Assembly (NCBI GenBank): GCA_023251535.1
Contig: JAHEYP010000003.1
Span: 62,001-126,000 of the forward strand
From: Bacteroidota bacterium
Lineage (GTDB): Bacteria; Bacteroidota; Bacteroidia; AKYH767-A; OLB10
Length of the DNA: 64,000 bases
Reading direction: 5' to 3'
Program-made: the position numbers and the translations under genes
Shown here: positions 9,193 to 18,460 of the stretch, piece by piece
How positions within the stretch are numbered: the stretch's first letter is position 1
Layout of the letters: the number at the start of each line of letters is the position of its first letter
The notes under the pieces: generated by a model
Seen by the model: the letters and a program-made list of their open reading frames with translations, nothing else
Told to the model about the DNA's origin: nothing
Databases searched by the model: none

Positions 9193-11113
9193 GAATGGCT
9201 AAGCCGAATACTCCGATATAGAAGTATAAAGCATAATCTTGGACTTTCCCCGATTGAATTGATTTGATGAGATTCGCTTTCCACATCACTAAACTTGCAA
9301 TTCCATTCATGGCACCATCAACAATGTTCTTGTCGATCCATGCTGCGGGACGTCCAATTAAGTTGAAGAGGATTTTCTTAGTGACAAACAAGTAAATTTC
9401 ATCAATGTAGAATTTGTGATAAGCACCTTTGTATATTCCGCCTAAAGCAGCAACAATTTTATCGGACTTATCATTTTCTTTTTTGTAAAGGGCAGTCGCC
9501 ATTAATATTCCGGCAATGGCTACACCAATTGGCATAATAGCATTCGCTATTTCAAATGGAAGATGAAGATGATGTCCGTCGCTGCTAACAAAATTTCCGA
9601 AAGGAATAAATCCTGCTCCGATTGCTCCTATACTTAAAATCAATAATGGAATTTTCATTGTTAGCGTTCCTTCGCCGTGCGAATGCTCATCATGAATGTG
9701 ACTATCATGTTTTGCCTCTTTCGACCAGAAAATATTATAATATAATCGGAACATGTAAAATGCTGTAATGCCTGCAGTAATTAATGCGATATAGTAAATG
9801 GCTTTATTGGCATTCCATGCCGCACTTAATATTTCTTCTTTACTGAAGAATCCAGCGAATGGAGGAATTCCGGCAATAGCTAAACATGCAATCAAGAAGG
9901 TAATATGTGTTATAGGCATCGATTTACGTAAGCCACCCATATCTTTCATCTCGTTGCTATGTATCATGTGAATTACCGCACCAGCACCTAAGAACAATAA
10001 TGCTTTGAAGAAGGCATGCGTAAATAAATGGAACATAGAAGCAGTGAATCCTAATCCATTTTCTCCACCATATCCCGCAACTCCTAAAGCAAACATCATA
10101 TAACCGATTTGCGACATGGTAGAGTAGGCGAGCACACGTTTAATATCTGTTTGTGTACACGCGATGATTGCTGCGAACATTGCAGAGATTGCTCCCGTCC
10201 ACATAACAAGTTCTAATGCCCCCGGACAAGATATTGCGTAAATCGGGAATAGTCTGGCTACTAAGAATACACCGGCAACAACCATTGTCGCTGCGTGAAT
10301 CAAAGCTGATACTGGCGTTGGACCTTCCATCGCATCGGGTAACCAAATGTGTAAAGGGAAAATTGCACTTTTACCTGCACCACCCATAAACACTAATACT
10401 AGTCCCCATGTGAGTGCACTAAATCCTAAGAATGATGATCCGATAGCAGAAGTAAGATACGTTGAGTCACTTGCAGTTAATCGTTGAATCAAAGTTGGAA
10501 AATCTAATGTATGAGCATGATACGATAGAATTAAAATTCCGATAAGGAATCCTAAATCCGCAAATCGCGTTACAATAAATGCTTTTTTAGATGCAGCAAC
10601 TGCACTTGGCTTATCGAAGTAGAATCCGATTAATAGGAAAGATGAAACTCCTACAAGCTCCCAAAACATGTAGATCTGGAAGATGTTTACAGAAACTACT
10701 AATCCTAACATCGAAAAAGTAAAGAGCGATAGAAATGCATAGTAAGTTGCAAATCGATCTTCTCCTTTCATATAGCCAAGACTGTAAAGATGTACCATTA
10801 ATGATACAACAGTAACTACCACCAACATCATTACTGATATTGGGTCAAGCATAAAGCCGATATCGATAGAGACATCTTGCGAGAATGGAAGCCAAGTCAT
10901 TTTCCATGCAACAATAGAAGTATATACTTCTCCAGTATGTTGAATAAAGTAGCTATAAGCAGCTTGTAGCGATAATATCGCTGATACTAACAGTGACGTG
11001 GTACCGATAATTCCGGCTACTGGCGACAAATATTTTCGACCGAATATTCCCAGCAACAAGAATGTTGCAAAAGGCAATAAAGGTATTAACAGAAGGTTCA
11101 TTGGAAGATTCAT
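9170..11113 (-). CDS. nuoL: NADH-quinone oxidoreductase subunit L
   Basis: A 647-residue inner-membrane subunit, the most distal proton pump of complex I, with the long lateral helix at the C-terminus. Signs include FWELVGVSSFLLIGFY, FPLHIWLPDAMEGPTPVSAL and HAATMVVAGVFL. A histidine-rich loop (KHDSHIHDEHSHGEG, near residue 465) is exposed between membrane segments and may bind metal, which is variable in the family. The start may be residue 1 or residue 5 (both Met). It follows nuoK by 7 bp. Confidence 0.96.
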   Translation of the reverse strand: MNLPMNLLLIPLLPFATFLLLGIFGRKYLSPVAGIIGTTSLLVSAILSLQAAYSYFIQHTGEVYTSIVAWKMTWLPFSQDVSIDIGFMLDPISVMMLVVVTVVSLMVHLYSLGYMKGEDRFATYYAFLSLFTFSMLGLVVSVNIFQIYMFWELVGVSSFLLIGFYFDKPSAVAASKKAFIVTRFADLGFLIGILILSYHAHTLDFPTLIQRLTASDSTYLTSAIGSSFLGFSALTWGLVLVFMGGAGKSAIFPLHIWLPDAMEGPTPVSALIHAATMVVAGVFLVARLFPIYAISCPGALELVMWTGAISAMFAAIIACTQTDIKRVLAYSTMSQIGYMMFALGVAGYGGENGLGFTASMFHLFTHAFFKALLFLGAGAVIHMIHSNEMKDMGGLRKSMPITHITFLIACLAIAGIPPFAGFFSKEEILSAAWNANKAIYYIALITAGITAFYMFRLYYNIFWSKEAKHDSHIHDEHSHGEGTLTMKIPLLILSIGAIGAGFIPFGNFVSSDGHHLHLPFEIANAIMPIGVAIAGILMATALYKKENDKSDKIVAALGGIYKGAYHKFYIDEIYLFVTKKILFNLIGRPAAWIDKNIVDGAMNGIASLVMWKANLIKSIQSGKVQDYALYFYIGVFGLAILAIYLVK

Positions 11114-11120
11114 AGGATAA

Positions 11121-11435
11121 TTAATTCTTCAGTTGATCAGCGTCTTCGGCATCGATTGAACGCGTATTTCTGAATAGATTAATAATGATAGCGATGGCTA
11201 CTGCCGCTTCTGCCGCCGCGATGGCAATAATGAATATGGTATATACTAGTCCGTCGAGGTTGTCGGGGAATAAGTATTTGTTGAACGCAATGAAATTGAT
11301 GTTGACACTATTTAACATAAGCTCAACACTCATAAGCATAGCTATCAAATTTCTTCGTGTCAAAAATCCGTAAGCGCCTATAAAGAATAGGAGTGAGCTT
11401 ACAATAATTATATGTGTTAATGGTACGCCGCTCAT
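11121..11435 (-). CDS. nuoK: NADH-quinone oxidoreductase subunit K
   Basis: A 104-residue membrane subunit with three segments. The conserved Glu in SVELMLNSVNINF and the second acidic residue in IAAAEAAVAIAI, both part of the proton path, are visible. It overlaps nuoJ by 4 bp (ATGA type), which suggests translational coupling. Confidence 0.96.
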   Translation of the reverse strand: MSGVPLTHIIIVSSLLFFIGAYGFLTRRNLIAMLMSVELMLNSVNINFIAFNKYLFPDNLDGLVYTIFIIAIAAAEAAVAIAIIINLFRNTRSIDAEDADQLKN

Positions 11436-11950
11436 TTTTCTTCAGGTCTAGCTTTGATGGCAATTACGATTGCACCAATCATGGCAGCAAGCAATAATAT
11501 ACTTACAACTTCGAATGGTAATACATAACTGTCGGGTGAATTGCTCACTAATAGATATCCGATTTTCTTTACAGAAGGATCATACGCGTTTGCTGAATGC
11601 GCCATCCATACATGTTGATCGAGTAACATAACCGTATATCCTGCTCCGCATAATACGGCAATTGCAGAAAAGATCTTTCTCTTACTCAATGGAGCAGGCA
11701 TGCTAACTCCTTCATTGTTGGTAAGGAAAATTGAGAAGATGATTAATACTACTATCCCTCCAACATAAACAATGATTTGAACCGCTGCGGCAAAATCCAC
11801 TTCCATTACGAAGTATAAAGCAGCTATGCCGATCAATGATGATAACAACCAAATTGCGGCTCTAAATAGTTTTTTCGTGAATACTGTCAATAATCCCGTT
11901 ATAAGGATAAATGCAGAGATCAGATAAAATGATAGTGCTGATGTTTCCAT
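11432..11950 (-). CDS. nuoJ: NADH-quinone oxidoreductase subunit J
   Basis: A 172-residue membrane subunit with five hydrophobic segments. FAAAVQIIVYVGGIVVLIIFSI is the hallmark (third membrane helix that changes shape during turnover). It overlaps the nuoI stop by one base and the nuoK start by four bases. Confidence 0.95.
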   Translation of the reverse strand: METSALSFYLISAFILITGLLTVFTKKLFRAAIWLLSSLIGIAALYFVMEVDFAAAVQIIVYVGGIVVLIIFSIFLTNNEGVSMPAPLSKRKIFSAIAVLCGAGYTVMLLDQHVWMAHSANAYDPSVKKIGYLLVSNSPDSYVLPFEVVSILLLAAMIGAIVIAIKARPEEK

Positions 11951-12453
11951 TATTCTACGCCCTCCATAATTTTAGATCCCGGTTTATTAAGGACTTTAGT
12001 AAGTAATCGTCGATCATAAACACTATGCTCAAATGCATTCGACATGATGATAGCATCCGAAGGACAAGCTTGCACGCACAAATTACACATTGTACAAAGT
12101 TCTAATCGATATACAAATGTGTCGATCGCTTTTTTCTTCTTACCTTCGGCATTGATTTCGTTTTTTGTAACGATTTTAATAGTGCCATTCGGACAAGCTA
12201 GTTCACATGCGGTGCATCCAGTGCATCGATGTTCGTTCGTCTCATTATGAGGCATTATTACTTCTCCTCTGAATCGATCTGCTAATACCGGTTTAGTCTC
12301 CGGATATTGTTGAGTAATGATTTCTTTGGTATGAGTAAAGTAATAACCGGTCAATCGCATTCCCGTTAATAGGGAGCTGATTGTTTGATAGACGGTTTTG
12401 AAATATTCTTTGAGAAACATTTTTTCGCTTCGTTGGGTTCTTATAAATGCCAT
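11950..12453 (-). CDS. nuoI: NADH-quinone oxidoreductase subunit I (two 4Fe-4S clusters)
   Basis: The peripheral arm subunit that carries clusters N6a and N6b. Both ferredoxin-type motifs are complete: CTGCTACELACP and CTMCNLCVQACP. The longest ORF (167 residues) overlaps nuoH by 13 bp; the methionine at 12420 (MFLKEYFKTVYQTISS, 156 residues) matches the usual NuoI start better. In an EFG-less complex this subunit, with NuoB, is the natural entry side for electrons. Confidence 0.95.
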   Translation of the reverse strand: MAFIRTQRSEKMFLKEYFKTVYQTISSLLTGMRLTGYYFTHTKEIITQQYPETKPVLADRFRGEVIMPHNETNEHRCTGCTACELACPNGTIKIVTKNEINAEGKKKKAIDTFVYRLELCTMCNLCVQACPSDAIIMSNAFEHSVYDRRLLTKVLNKPGSKIMEGVE

Positions 12454-13517
12454 CCCATGATTGCCATGAGCGTTACTACAAGAAGGTTAACCATACTGAT
12501 TGGTAATAGATATTTCCACTCTAAATTCAGAAGTTGATCTACACGTAAACGTGGGAAGGTCCATCGGAACCACATGATAAGGAAGATTAGAAATACTGTT
12601 TTCCCGATAAACCATAATGATGATGGAATAAAGTCCATTACATGATTAAAGGCTTCCCAGTTACCTATGTGGAACGGCATCCAACCGCCTAAGAAGATGG
12701 TGGCTCCAATTGCACATCCGATAAATATGTTGATGTATTCGGCAAGAAAGAACAATGCGAATTTCATTCCTGAGTATTCAGTGTGAAATCCTGCTGTTAG
12801 TTCTGATTCTGCTTCTGCTAAGTCAAACGGTGCTCTGTTGGTTTCTGCTGTAACTGCAATTATGAAAACGATAAATGCGATGATTACAGGGATATGTCCT
12901 TTGATGATCCACCATCCATCAGCTTGCGAGTTGATGATATCACTAATCTTTAAACTTCCACTTAATATTACAATAGCAAGTATTGAGAGACCTGCCGATA
13001 ATTCATAACTCACAATCTGTGCTGCACTACGCATCGCTCCTAATAATGAGTATTTGTTGTTACTCGACCAGCCTGCCATCAATATTCCGATAACTGCTAC
13101 CGAAGAGACAGCTGCAACATATAATACGCCGATGCTGATATCCCATATTTGAAAATTCTTCGCAAACGCAATAGGAGCGAGGATGAGCATTGCCGCTATC
13201 ATCACCATGAATGGAGCAAGGTTAAAAAGGAATTTATCAGCTCCATCAGGAGTTAATCCTTCTTTCATTACCAATTTTAATGTGTCGGCTGTGGTTTGAA
13301 AGAGTCCCATCGGACCAACACGATTAGGCCCTAAACGGATTTGCATATGAGCCGCAACCTTACGTTCCATATATACCAGCATCAATCCCAAAATAGCAAA
13401 GAGTGCAATCGCAGCAACTCCTACCATTACGCATACTACAACATAAGCCCACGGATCTCTCAATGTGCTTTGCAGCCATGCTTGTATGATACTTACTAAT
13501 TTCTCAAGACTAAACAT
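12441..13517 (-). CDS. nuoH: NADH-quinone oxidoreductase subunit H
   Basis: A 358-residue membrane subunit with eight to nine segments that helps form the quinone site. Signs are YMERKVAAHMQIRLGPNRVGP near residue 50 (given as contiguous pattern in the first loop) and ETNRAPFDLAEAESEL near residue 230. It is the first gene after a 249-bp gap downstream of nuoD; in 14-subunit operons nuoE, nuoF and nuoG stand there. Confidence 0.96.
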   Translation of the reverse strand: MFSLEKLVSIIQAWLQSTLRDPWAYVVVCVMVGVAAIALFAILGLMLVYMERKVAAHMQIRLGPNRVGPMGLFQTTADTLKLVMKEGLTPDGADKFLFNLAPFMVMIAAMLILAPIAFAKNFQIWDISIGVLYVAAVSSVAVIGILMAGWSSNNKYSLLGAMRSAAQIVSYELSAGLSILAIVILSGSLKISDIINSQADGWWIIKGHIPVIIAFIVFIIAVTAETNRAPFDLAEAESELTAGFHTEYSGMKFALFFLAEYINIFIGCAIGATIFLGGWMPFHIGNWEAFNHVMDFIPSSLWFIGKTVFLIFLIMWFRWTFPRLRVDQLLNLEWKYLLPISMVNLLVVTLMAIMGWHL

Positions 13518-13766
13518 ATTAATGTTTTATTGCGTTTTTATTCACTCTGTACTTTGTTTTTTTTTGATGATTGATAATCGATGTTCGATGATCGATGATC
13601 GATTTTTAATTTAGAGATTCTTTAATCTTTAATCGTGTATCTTTCATCTTGCCTCTTTTATCTTTATTCGTTCATCTTGAATCTTTCATCTTGATTCACC
13701 AACCCACTCCGTCAAGTTGATTCGGCTTTGCCGAACCTCGAACTATGAACTTCGAACTAATAACTT
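13518..13766. repeat. Gap in the nuo operon filled with degenerate short repeats
   Basis: No ORF is visible. Read on the plus strand, 13566-13603 is built of ATCGATG-like heptamers, 13620-13697 of about eight variants of ATCTTTC/ATCTTGA, and 13733-13765 of GAACT/GAACTT units. A hairpin TTCGGC-TTT-GCCGAA lies at 13721-13735. The gap sits exactly where nuoEFG stand in longer operons. Confidence 0.7.
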
Positions 13767-14888
13767 TTACCTATCTATATCCGGTATCACCAAATCCAAT
13801 GTTCCCATCGTTGCCATTAAGTCTCCTAATTTTCCTCCAACAGCCAAATCGTTCAATGCACTTAGGTTGGAGAATCCTGGTGAGCGATATTTAATTCTAT
13901 AAGGGGTTGTTCCGCCTTCCGATACAATATATACTCCTAATTCTCCTCGTGCAGTTTCTACGCGACTGTAGAAATCACCTTTCGGTAATTTTAATACAGC
14001 TTTTGTTTTTGCTTGAAAATCGCCTTCAGGAATATTGTCGATGAGTTGCTCAATGATATTCATACTTTGTTCCATTTCTCTGATGCGAACCATATATCGT
14101 GCAAATGCGTCTCCACCTTCTTCGGTGATTTCTTCGAATTTTAATTGATCGTAGAGTTCATATGGATGTAGTTTTCTTACATCGCATTTAAATCCGCTTC
14201 CTCTTCCCGAAGGTCCTGTCATTCCGTATGAAATGGCATTTTCTTTCGAGATATATCCAACGCCTTTTGTTCTGTTCTGGAAAATAATATTCCCTGTAAC
14301 TAATTCGTTGTATTCGTGTATTTTCGATTTGAATTCAGCTAGGAATATTTTCACCTTCTTTTGGAAATCAGGATGAAGGTCAAACATCACTCCGCCGGGA
14401 ACAATATAATTCATTGTTAATCGAGCACCGCATGTTTCTTCCATCACTTCATTAATCATTTCTCTTTCTCTGAATGAATAGAAGAAAGGAGTGAATGCGC
14501 CTAAGTCCATTGCCAATGCTCCCCACCAAAGTTGGTGTGATGCTATTCTTGTCAATTCGTCAAGTATAACTCGAATGTATTGGGCTCTTCCTGGAATTTC
14601 TAGTTGTAGTCCTTTTTCTACCGCTAGCGCACATGCATGGTTGTTGATATGCGATGAGAGGTAATCCATTCGACTTGTTACATAAGAAAATTGTCGGTAG
14701 GAGAGGCTCTCACTCATCTTTTCTATCGAACGATGAATATAACCTAAGTGGGGTTCAACTTTTTTTACGGTTTCACCGTGAAGGGTGATAACGAGGTGCA
14801 ATACTCCATGTGTTGAAGGATGTTGCGGCCCTACGTTTATGATCATATCCCCCTGATCGTTTGTTCCTAATTCTTCGAGCATAATCAA
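13767..14888 (-). CDS. nuoD: NADH-quinone oxidoreductase subunit D
   Basis: The 49-kDa subunit of complex I, which with NuoB and NuoH forms the quinone-binding site. GPQHPSTHGVLHLVI near the N-terminus and the C-terminal LVIPDIDR are diagnostic. At 373 residues it is slightly short but complete. The first codon of the longest frame is TTG at 14888, which overlaps the nuoC stop; the ATG at 14882 gives a 371-residue protein and is an equally good start. It is separate from nuoC, not fused as in some enterobacteria. Confidence 0.95.
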   Translation of the reverse strand: MIMLEELGTNDQGDMIINVGPQHPSTHGVLHLVITLHGETVKKVEPHLGYIHRSIEKMSESLSYRQFSYVTSRMDYLSSHINNHACALAVEKGLQLEIPGRAQYIRVILDELTRIASHQLWWGALAMDLGAFTPFFYSFREREMINEVMEETCGARLTMNYIVPGGVMFDLHPDFQKKVKIFLAEFKSKIHEYNELVTGNIIFQNRTKGVGYISKENAISYGMTGPSGRGSGFKCDVRKLHPYELYDQLKFEEITEEGGDAFARYMVRIREMEQSMNIIEQLIDNIPEGDFQAKTKAVLKLPKGDFYSRVETARGELGVYIVSEGGTTPYRIKYRSPGFSNLSALNDLAVGGKLGDLMATMGTLDLVIPDIDR

Positions 14889-15340
14889 AGTTTTATCATG
14901 TTAATAGGATCTTCGTAATCTTTCCTCAGTGGAAATCCTACATGATCGTCTTCGAGAAATAGTCGTCGTAAGTCGGGATGTCCAGTAAATGAAATCCCCA
15001 TTAAATCATATGCTTCTCTTTCATGAAATTCGGCTGTTCGCCATATATCACAAACCGTTTCTACCGCAGGATCATTCTTGTCGAGTTTTACTTTTACTAC
15101 TAGCGTATGACGTATATCCGTCGACGTTAGATGGTAAACAACACTGAAATGCGTTTTCCAATCTACCGCCGTCAAACAAAACAAGTAATCAAATTTTAGT
15201 GACTCGTTATTTCTAAGTTGGAGTGCAAAAGGTTTGAATCCTTCTGCTTCCATATTTAGCGTGAGCCACTCCGTTCCTTCTTCAAAAGCAAATCCGGGTA
15301 ATAGCTCTTCTATTTTTAATTTTAATTCTTCGTTCGTCAT
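14885..15340 (-). CDS. nuoC: NADH-quinone oxidoreductase subunit C
   Basis: The 30-kDa peripheral arm subunit, 151 residues. The signature near residue 108 (FHEREAYDLMGISFTGHPDLRR, spread over residues 103-125) and LRKDYEDP at the C-terminus identify it. It starts 9 bp after nuoB and is followed at once by nuoD. Confidence 0.94.
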   Translation of the reverse strand: MTNEELKLKIEELLPGFAFEEGTEWLTLNMEAEGFKPFALQLRNNESLKFDYLFCLTAVDWKTHFSVVYHLTSTDIRHTLVVKVKLDKNDPAVETVCDIWRTAEFHEREAYDLMGISFTGHPDLRRLFLEDDHVGFPLRKDYEDPINMIKL

Positions 15341-15349
15341 TGCCCTTGG

Positions 15350-15886
15350 TTAAAGTGGTTTCTGTTCACGGATTTGTTCTCTCGTTTGGCCGCTTTTGAT
15401 TTTTTCTTGAAGCGCCATTAATGCATGAAGTAAAGCTTCAGGTCGCGGAGGACATCCAGGAATATAAACGTCAACCGGAATTACATGGTCAGCACCTTTC
15501 ACGACAGAATATGTATTGTAGAAAAACGGACCACCGCTTATTGCGCATGCTCCCATAGCAACAACATATTTCGGATCTGCCATTTGATCATAAAGTCGCT
15601 TAAGCACCGGAGCCATTTTATTCACGATTGTTCCAGCAATTATGATTACGTCGGCTTGTCGTGGAGTAGCACGCGCTACCTCGAATCCGAAGCGAGAGAA
15701 ATCATATTTTGCACCTGCTACCGACATCATCTCGATACCGCAGCAGCTAGTAGCAAATGTTAATGGCCATAATGAATTGGAGCGAGCCCAATTAATTACA
15801 TCGTCAAGTTTGCTAGTTACGATTCCTCCTCCCGGTACTTCGTGTATTGTTCCGGGGAAAGTAGTAGGAGTGGTTTTTATATCCAT
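15350..15886 (-). CDS. nuoB: NADH-quinone oxidoreductase subunit B
   Basis: A 178-residue subunit that carries cluster N2, the last iron-sulfur cluster before quinone. The four cysteine ligands are present: the adjacent pair in [10 protein letters not shown], one in [10 protein letters not shown] and one in [10 protein letters not shown]. It overlaps the nuoA end by 10 bp. The subfamily fits NuoB of complex I rather than a hydrogenase, given the operon. Confidence 0.96.
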   Translation of the reverse strand: MDIKTTPTTFPGTIHEVPGGGIVTSKLDDVINWARSNSLWPLTFATSCCGIEMMSVAGAKYDFSRFGFEVARATPRQADVIIIAGTIVNKMAPVLKRLYDQMADPKYVVAMGACAISGGPFFYNTYSVVKGADHVIPVDVYIPGCPPRPEALLHALMALQEKIKSGQTREQIREQKPL

Positions 15887-16227
15887 TTTAATGCGCCTTT
15901 TTTATGAGCATACAAGAAGCCCAGAAAGAGAATAAAAAAGAAAATTAGGATGTCGATGAAAGCAGGCCATCCGATTTCTTTCACCACAGTTGCCCATGGG
16001 TAGAGGAATACTAATTCGACATCGAAAATGAGGAATACCAATGCGAACAGGTAATAACCAACCTGAAATTGCATCCATGTGGTCCCAATGGTTGGAACTC
16101 CACATTCATAGGCTTCACCCTTTTGGGGATTTGTAGAACCTTTGACAAACAGTTTCGATACGAGAATGCCTCCCGCCGAAAATGCTATTGCTGCCAAAGT
16201 GAGTATAAGTAATGCTATAGGACCCAT
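15877..16227 (-). CDS. nuoA: NADH-quinone oxidoreductase subunit A
   Basis: The first gene of the operon. The open frame extends up to 16428, but the natural start is the ATG at 16227 ([16 protein letters not shown]), which gives 116 residues and three membrane segments, the usual size. Signs are [13 protein letters not shown] in the first loop and [14 protein letters not shown] with the conserved acidic residues. The 67 residues upstream in frame have no NuoA-like sequence. Confidence 0.93.
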   Translation of the reverse strand: MGPIALLILTLAAIAFSAGGILVSKLFVKGSTNPQKGEAYECGVPTIGTTWMQFQVGYYLFALVFLIFDVELVFLYPWATVVKEIGWPAFIDILIFFFILFLGFLYAHKKGALKWI

Positions 16228-16458
16228 ATATGGCTCAAATTTAACACGTTTTCGATATAAGAGGCTCGAACTTGTAAATATTACCCATATTGTACTCAAA
16301 TACAATCGTATATTTTGACGGTGATTATTATCATCGAAATAAAAGTACTTTTTGGCCTCTCTTCTCTCTGAAAATGCCGATTGTTTTAGGCTGTTTTTAC
16401 AACAAAAAAAGGCACATAAAATATGCACCTTTTGTCACTTTTTTTGTTGATAATTTCG
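16228..16458 (-). promoter_or_regulatory. Presumed promoter region of the nuo operon
   Basis: 231 bases between the nuoA start and the next gene upstream on the same strand. The upstream gene is closed by a terminator, so the nuo promoter must lie here. A TAAATTTG box lies only about 8 bases before the nuoA start without a clear TTG partner, so I cannot fix the start point. Confidence 0.35.
16410..16433 (-). terminator. Terminator after the T9SS protein gene
   Basis: On the minus strand, GGTGCATA and TATGTGCC pair through G-C, A-T and two G-U pairs around a short AT loop, followed by a run of seven T. Confidence 0.7.
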
Positions 16459-17109
16459 TTAGTCAGCTCGAAGTATTGAAGCGACTGATCTTTTCCCATG
16501 CTCAGAGGTGAAAATTAATTGATATACACCAGGTGCTATGTCGCTTAAATCGATTGAGACTTCTGAATTCGAAGTAATCCATTCTTTCAAAAGAGCCCCC
16601 GCTAAATTCCTAATTTCCATTTTTCCAGTAAAATCGGTCCCGGAAATACTAATTTGTGATTTCCCTCTTGTTGGATTGGGTGAAATTTTTACTTGACTTT
16701 TTCCGATTTCCGTAATTCCTGTTGCCGACTGCACTGTAAAGGTTAATGAATCAGATGGTCCGGGAACGATTCCAGGTGAACAAGGAACAGGTCCGGCACC
16801 TGCATTGAGTTGAAAATTAACATGGTAGGTGCCTGCCGGCAAATATCCGATGGTGAATGAATCCGTTTCATTGCAGATGTAGGAAAGCATGCCAAGGCAA
16901 TGAATGGCTGATGCCGAAATTTCACTTCCGTTGACACTGATATATTGTGATTTTTGATCACAAGTACCTGAGCCGAAATAGCAATTTGCAATGAAATGGA
17001 TTTCATCGTTAGTAGTTGGATTTGGCGGGAAAACGGATATTTGATCGATGAATTGAGCCTGCGCGAATAAAATACCACAGGTAAAGAGTAGGGTAAGTTT
17101 AGCTTTCAT
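16459..17109 (-). CDS. Secreted protein with T9SS type A sorting domain
   Basis: A 216-residue exported protein. A signal peptide covers about residues 1-18 (MKAKLTLLFTCGILFAQA). The middle part (about 20-130) is cysteine-containing and has no family I recognise, with a motif FPPNPTTNDEIHF that looks like an Ig-like start. The last 75 residues are a T9SS type A C-terminal domain: KISPNPTRGKSQISI, then MEIRNLAGALL and IAPGVYQLIF. It should be secreted across the outer membrane and anchored or released. It lies upstream of the nuo operon but has its own terminator. Confidence 0.8.
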   Translation of the reverse strand: MKAKLTLLFTCGILFAQAQFIDQISVFPPNPTTNDEIHFIANCYFGSGTCDQKSQYISVNGSEISASAIHCLGMLSYICNETDSFTIGYLPAGTYHVNFQLNAGAGPVPCSPGIVPGPSDSLTFTVQSATGITEIGKSQVKISPNPTRGKSQISISGTDFTGKMEIRNLAGALLKEWITSNSEVSIDLSDIAPGVYQLIFTSEHGKRSVASILRAD

Positions 17110-17216
17110 GTAATTGGCTTTTAGGTTGATAAGGGTAAAATTATCGATTTATATCGAATAATTTTAAGGGATTGAATAATTAAGTAACAGGAACGTAAAA
17201 GTAATATTGGATATGG

Positions 17217-17244
17217 TTATTTATCGTAATATTGCGATAAATAA
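17217..17244. promoter_or_regulatory. 28-bp palindrome, candidate ArsR-type operator
   Basis: The arms TTATTTATCG (17217-17226) and CGATAAATAA (17235-17244) are perfect reverse complements, and the 8-bp centre is itself nearly symmetric (AATATT), so only one pair breaks the symmetry. The site ends 9 bases before the acr3 start codon. The form fits ArsR/SmtB-family operators. No arsR gene is in the window. Confidence 0.65.
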
Positions 17245-17252
17245 TATTTGGT

Positions 17253-18323
17253 ATGTCAGCTAATAATTGTGCTCCTGCAAATCAGCGAAAGCAGCTTGGA
17301 TTTTTAGATAGGTATTTAACCCTGTGGATATTTGCTGCCATGTTGGTGGGAGTTTTAATCGGTTATCTTAATAACGATTCAGCCGCCTTTATCAACTCAT
17401 TTTCAATAGGTACCACCAATATTCCAATTGCAGTTGGCTTGATTTTAATGATGTATCCTCCTTTCGCAAAAGTGAAATATGAGAAGTTGAAGGAAGTATT
17501 TAAGAATATTAAAATTTTGGGTATTTCATTGCTTATCAATTGGGTAATAGGACCGATATTGATGTTCTTTTTAGCTATCACTCTTCTACATGATTATCCT
17601 CATTACATGGTCGGATTAATATTAATCGGCCTTGCTCGTTGCATCGCAATGGTGATAGTATGGAATGAATTGGCTGAAGGGAGTAGGGAGTATGCTGCGG
17701 GATTAGTAGCGCTTAATAGTATATTCCAAGTCGTTTTTTATAGCATTTATGCCTATCTATTCGTGACGATTTTGCCGCCTTTCTTTGGTATTACCAGCGT
17801 TGAAGTAAATATCTCGATGGGGCAGATTGCCGAAAGTGTAGCTATCTATTTAGGATTACCATTTGTTATGGGATTTGTTACACGGTTTTTCCTCTTAAAA
17901 GTTAAAGGCGAAGATTGGTATAATTCAGAGTTTATTCCGAAGGTTAGTCCGATAACTTTAGTCGCACTCCTTTTTACAATTTTAGTTATGTTTAGTTTGA
18001 AAGGAGATTTGATTATTCAAATTCCTTTTGATGTTCTTCGTATAGCCATACCGTTAGTAATATATTTCATTCTAATGTTTGTTTTTTCTTTCCTCATTGC
18101 CAAACGAATGGGAGCCGACTATAGCACTAATACAGCAATAGCATTTACTGCGACAGGAAATAATTTCGAACTTGCCATTGCAGTATCTATTGCAGTATTC
18201 GGAATAAATTCAGGTGAGGCTTTTGCCGGAGTTATTGGCCCATTGGTTGAAGTTCCGGCCTTAATAGCATTGGTAAATTTGGCCTTCTATTTTAGAGGGA
18301 AATTGTATAAAAACAATATTTAG
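17253..18323 (+). CDS. acr3: Arsenite efflux transporter of the ACR3 family
   Basis: A 356-residue inner-membrane protein with about ten membrane segments that exports arsenite. The essential cysteine of the fourth segment is present in [18 protein letters not shown], and the conserved acidic residue of the ninth segment in [18 protein letters not shown]. The N-terminal part ([21 protein letters not shown]) is typical. It stands alone: the usual arsR and arsC neighbours are missing. The strong palindrome just upstream suggests control by an ArsR protein encoded elsewhere. Confidence 0.93.
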   Translation: MSANNCAPANQRKQLGFLDRYLTLWIFAAMLVGVLIGYLNNDSAAFINSFSIGTTNIPIAVGLILMMYPPFAKVKYEKLKEVFKNIKILGISLLINWVIGPILMFFLAITLLHDYPHYMVGLILIGLARCIAMVIVWNELAEGSREYAAGLVALNSIFQVVFYSIYAYLFVTILPPFFGITSVEVNISMGQIAESVAIYLGLPFVMGFVTRFFLLKVKGEDWYNSEFIPKVSPITLVALLFTILVMFSLKGDLIIQIPFDVLRIAIPLVIYFILMFVFSFLIAKRMGADYSTNTAIAFTATGNNFELAIAVSIAVFGINSGEAFAGVIGPLVEVPALIALVNLAFYFRGKLYKNNI

Positions 18324-18460
18324 AAGGATTCTAAACTGATGAAATCCGTACCACTTATTCTGTTTAATTGAAAATATGAGTTATATTTGATTTTACAGGA
18401 GTGCCAGGGATCAATGATCTACATAGCATTTTTGCTTTTTAACCTTCACCTAAAAGCTAA

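Noticed and set aside
16228-16428. 67-residue N-terminal extension of NuoA
   Set aside because: The extension lacks NuoA sequence and covers the promoter region; the ATG at 16227 gives the usual NuoA size.
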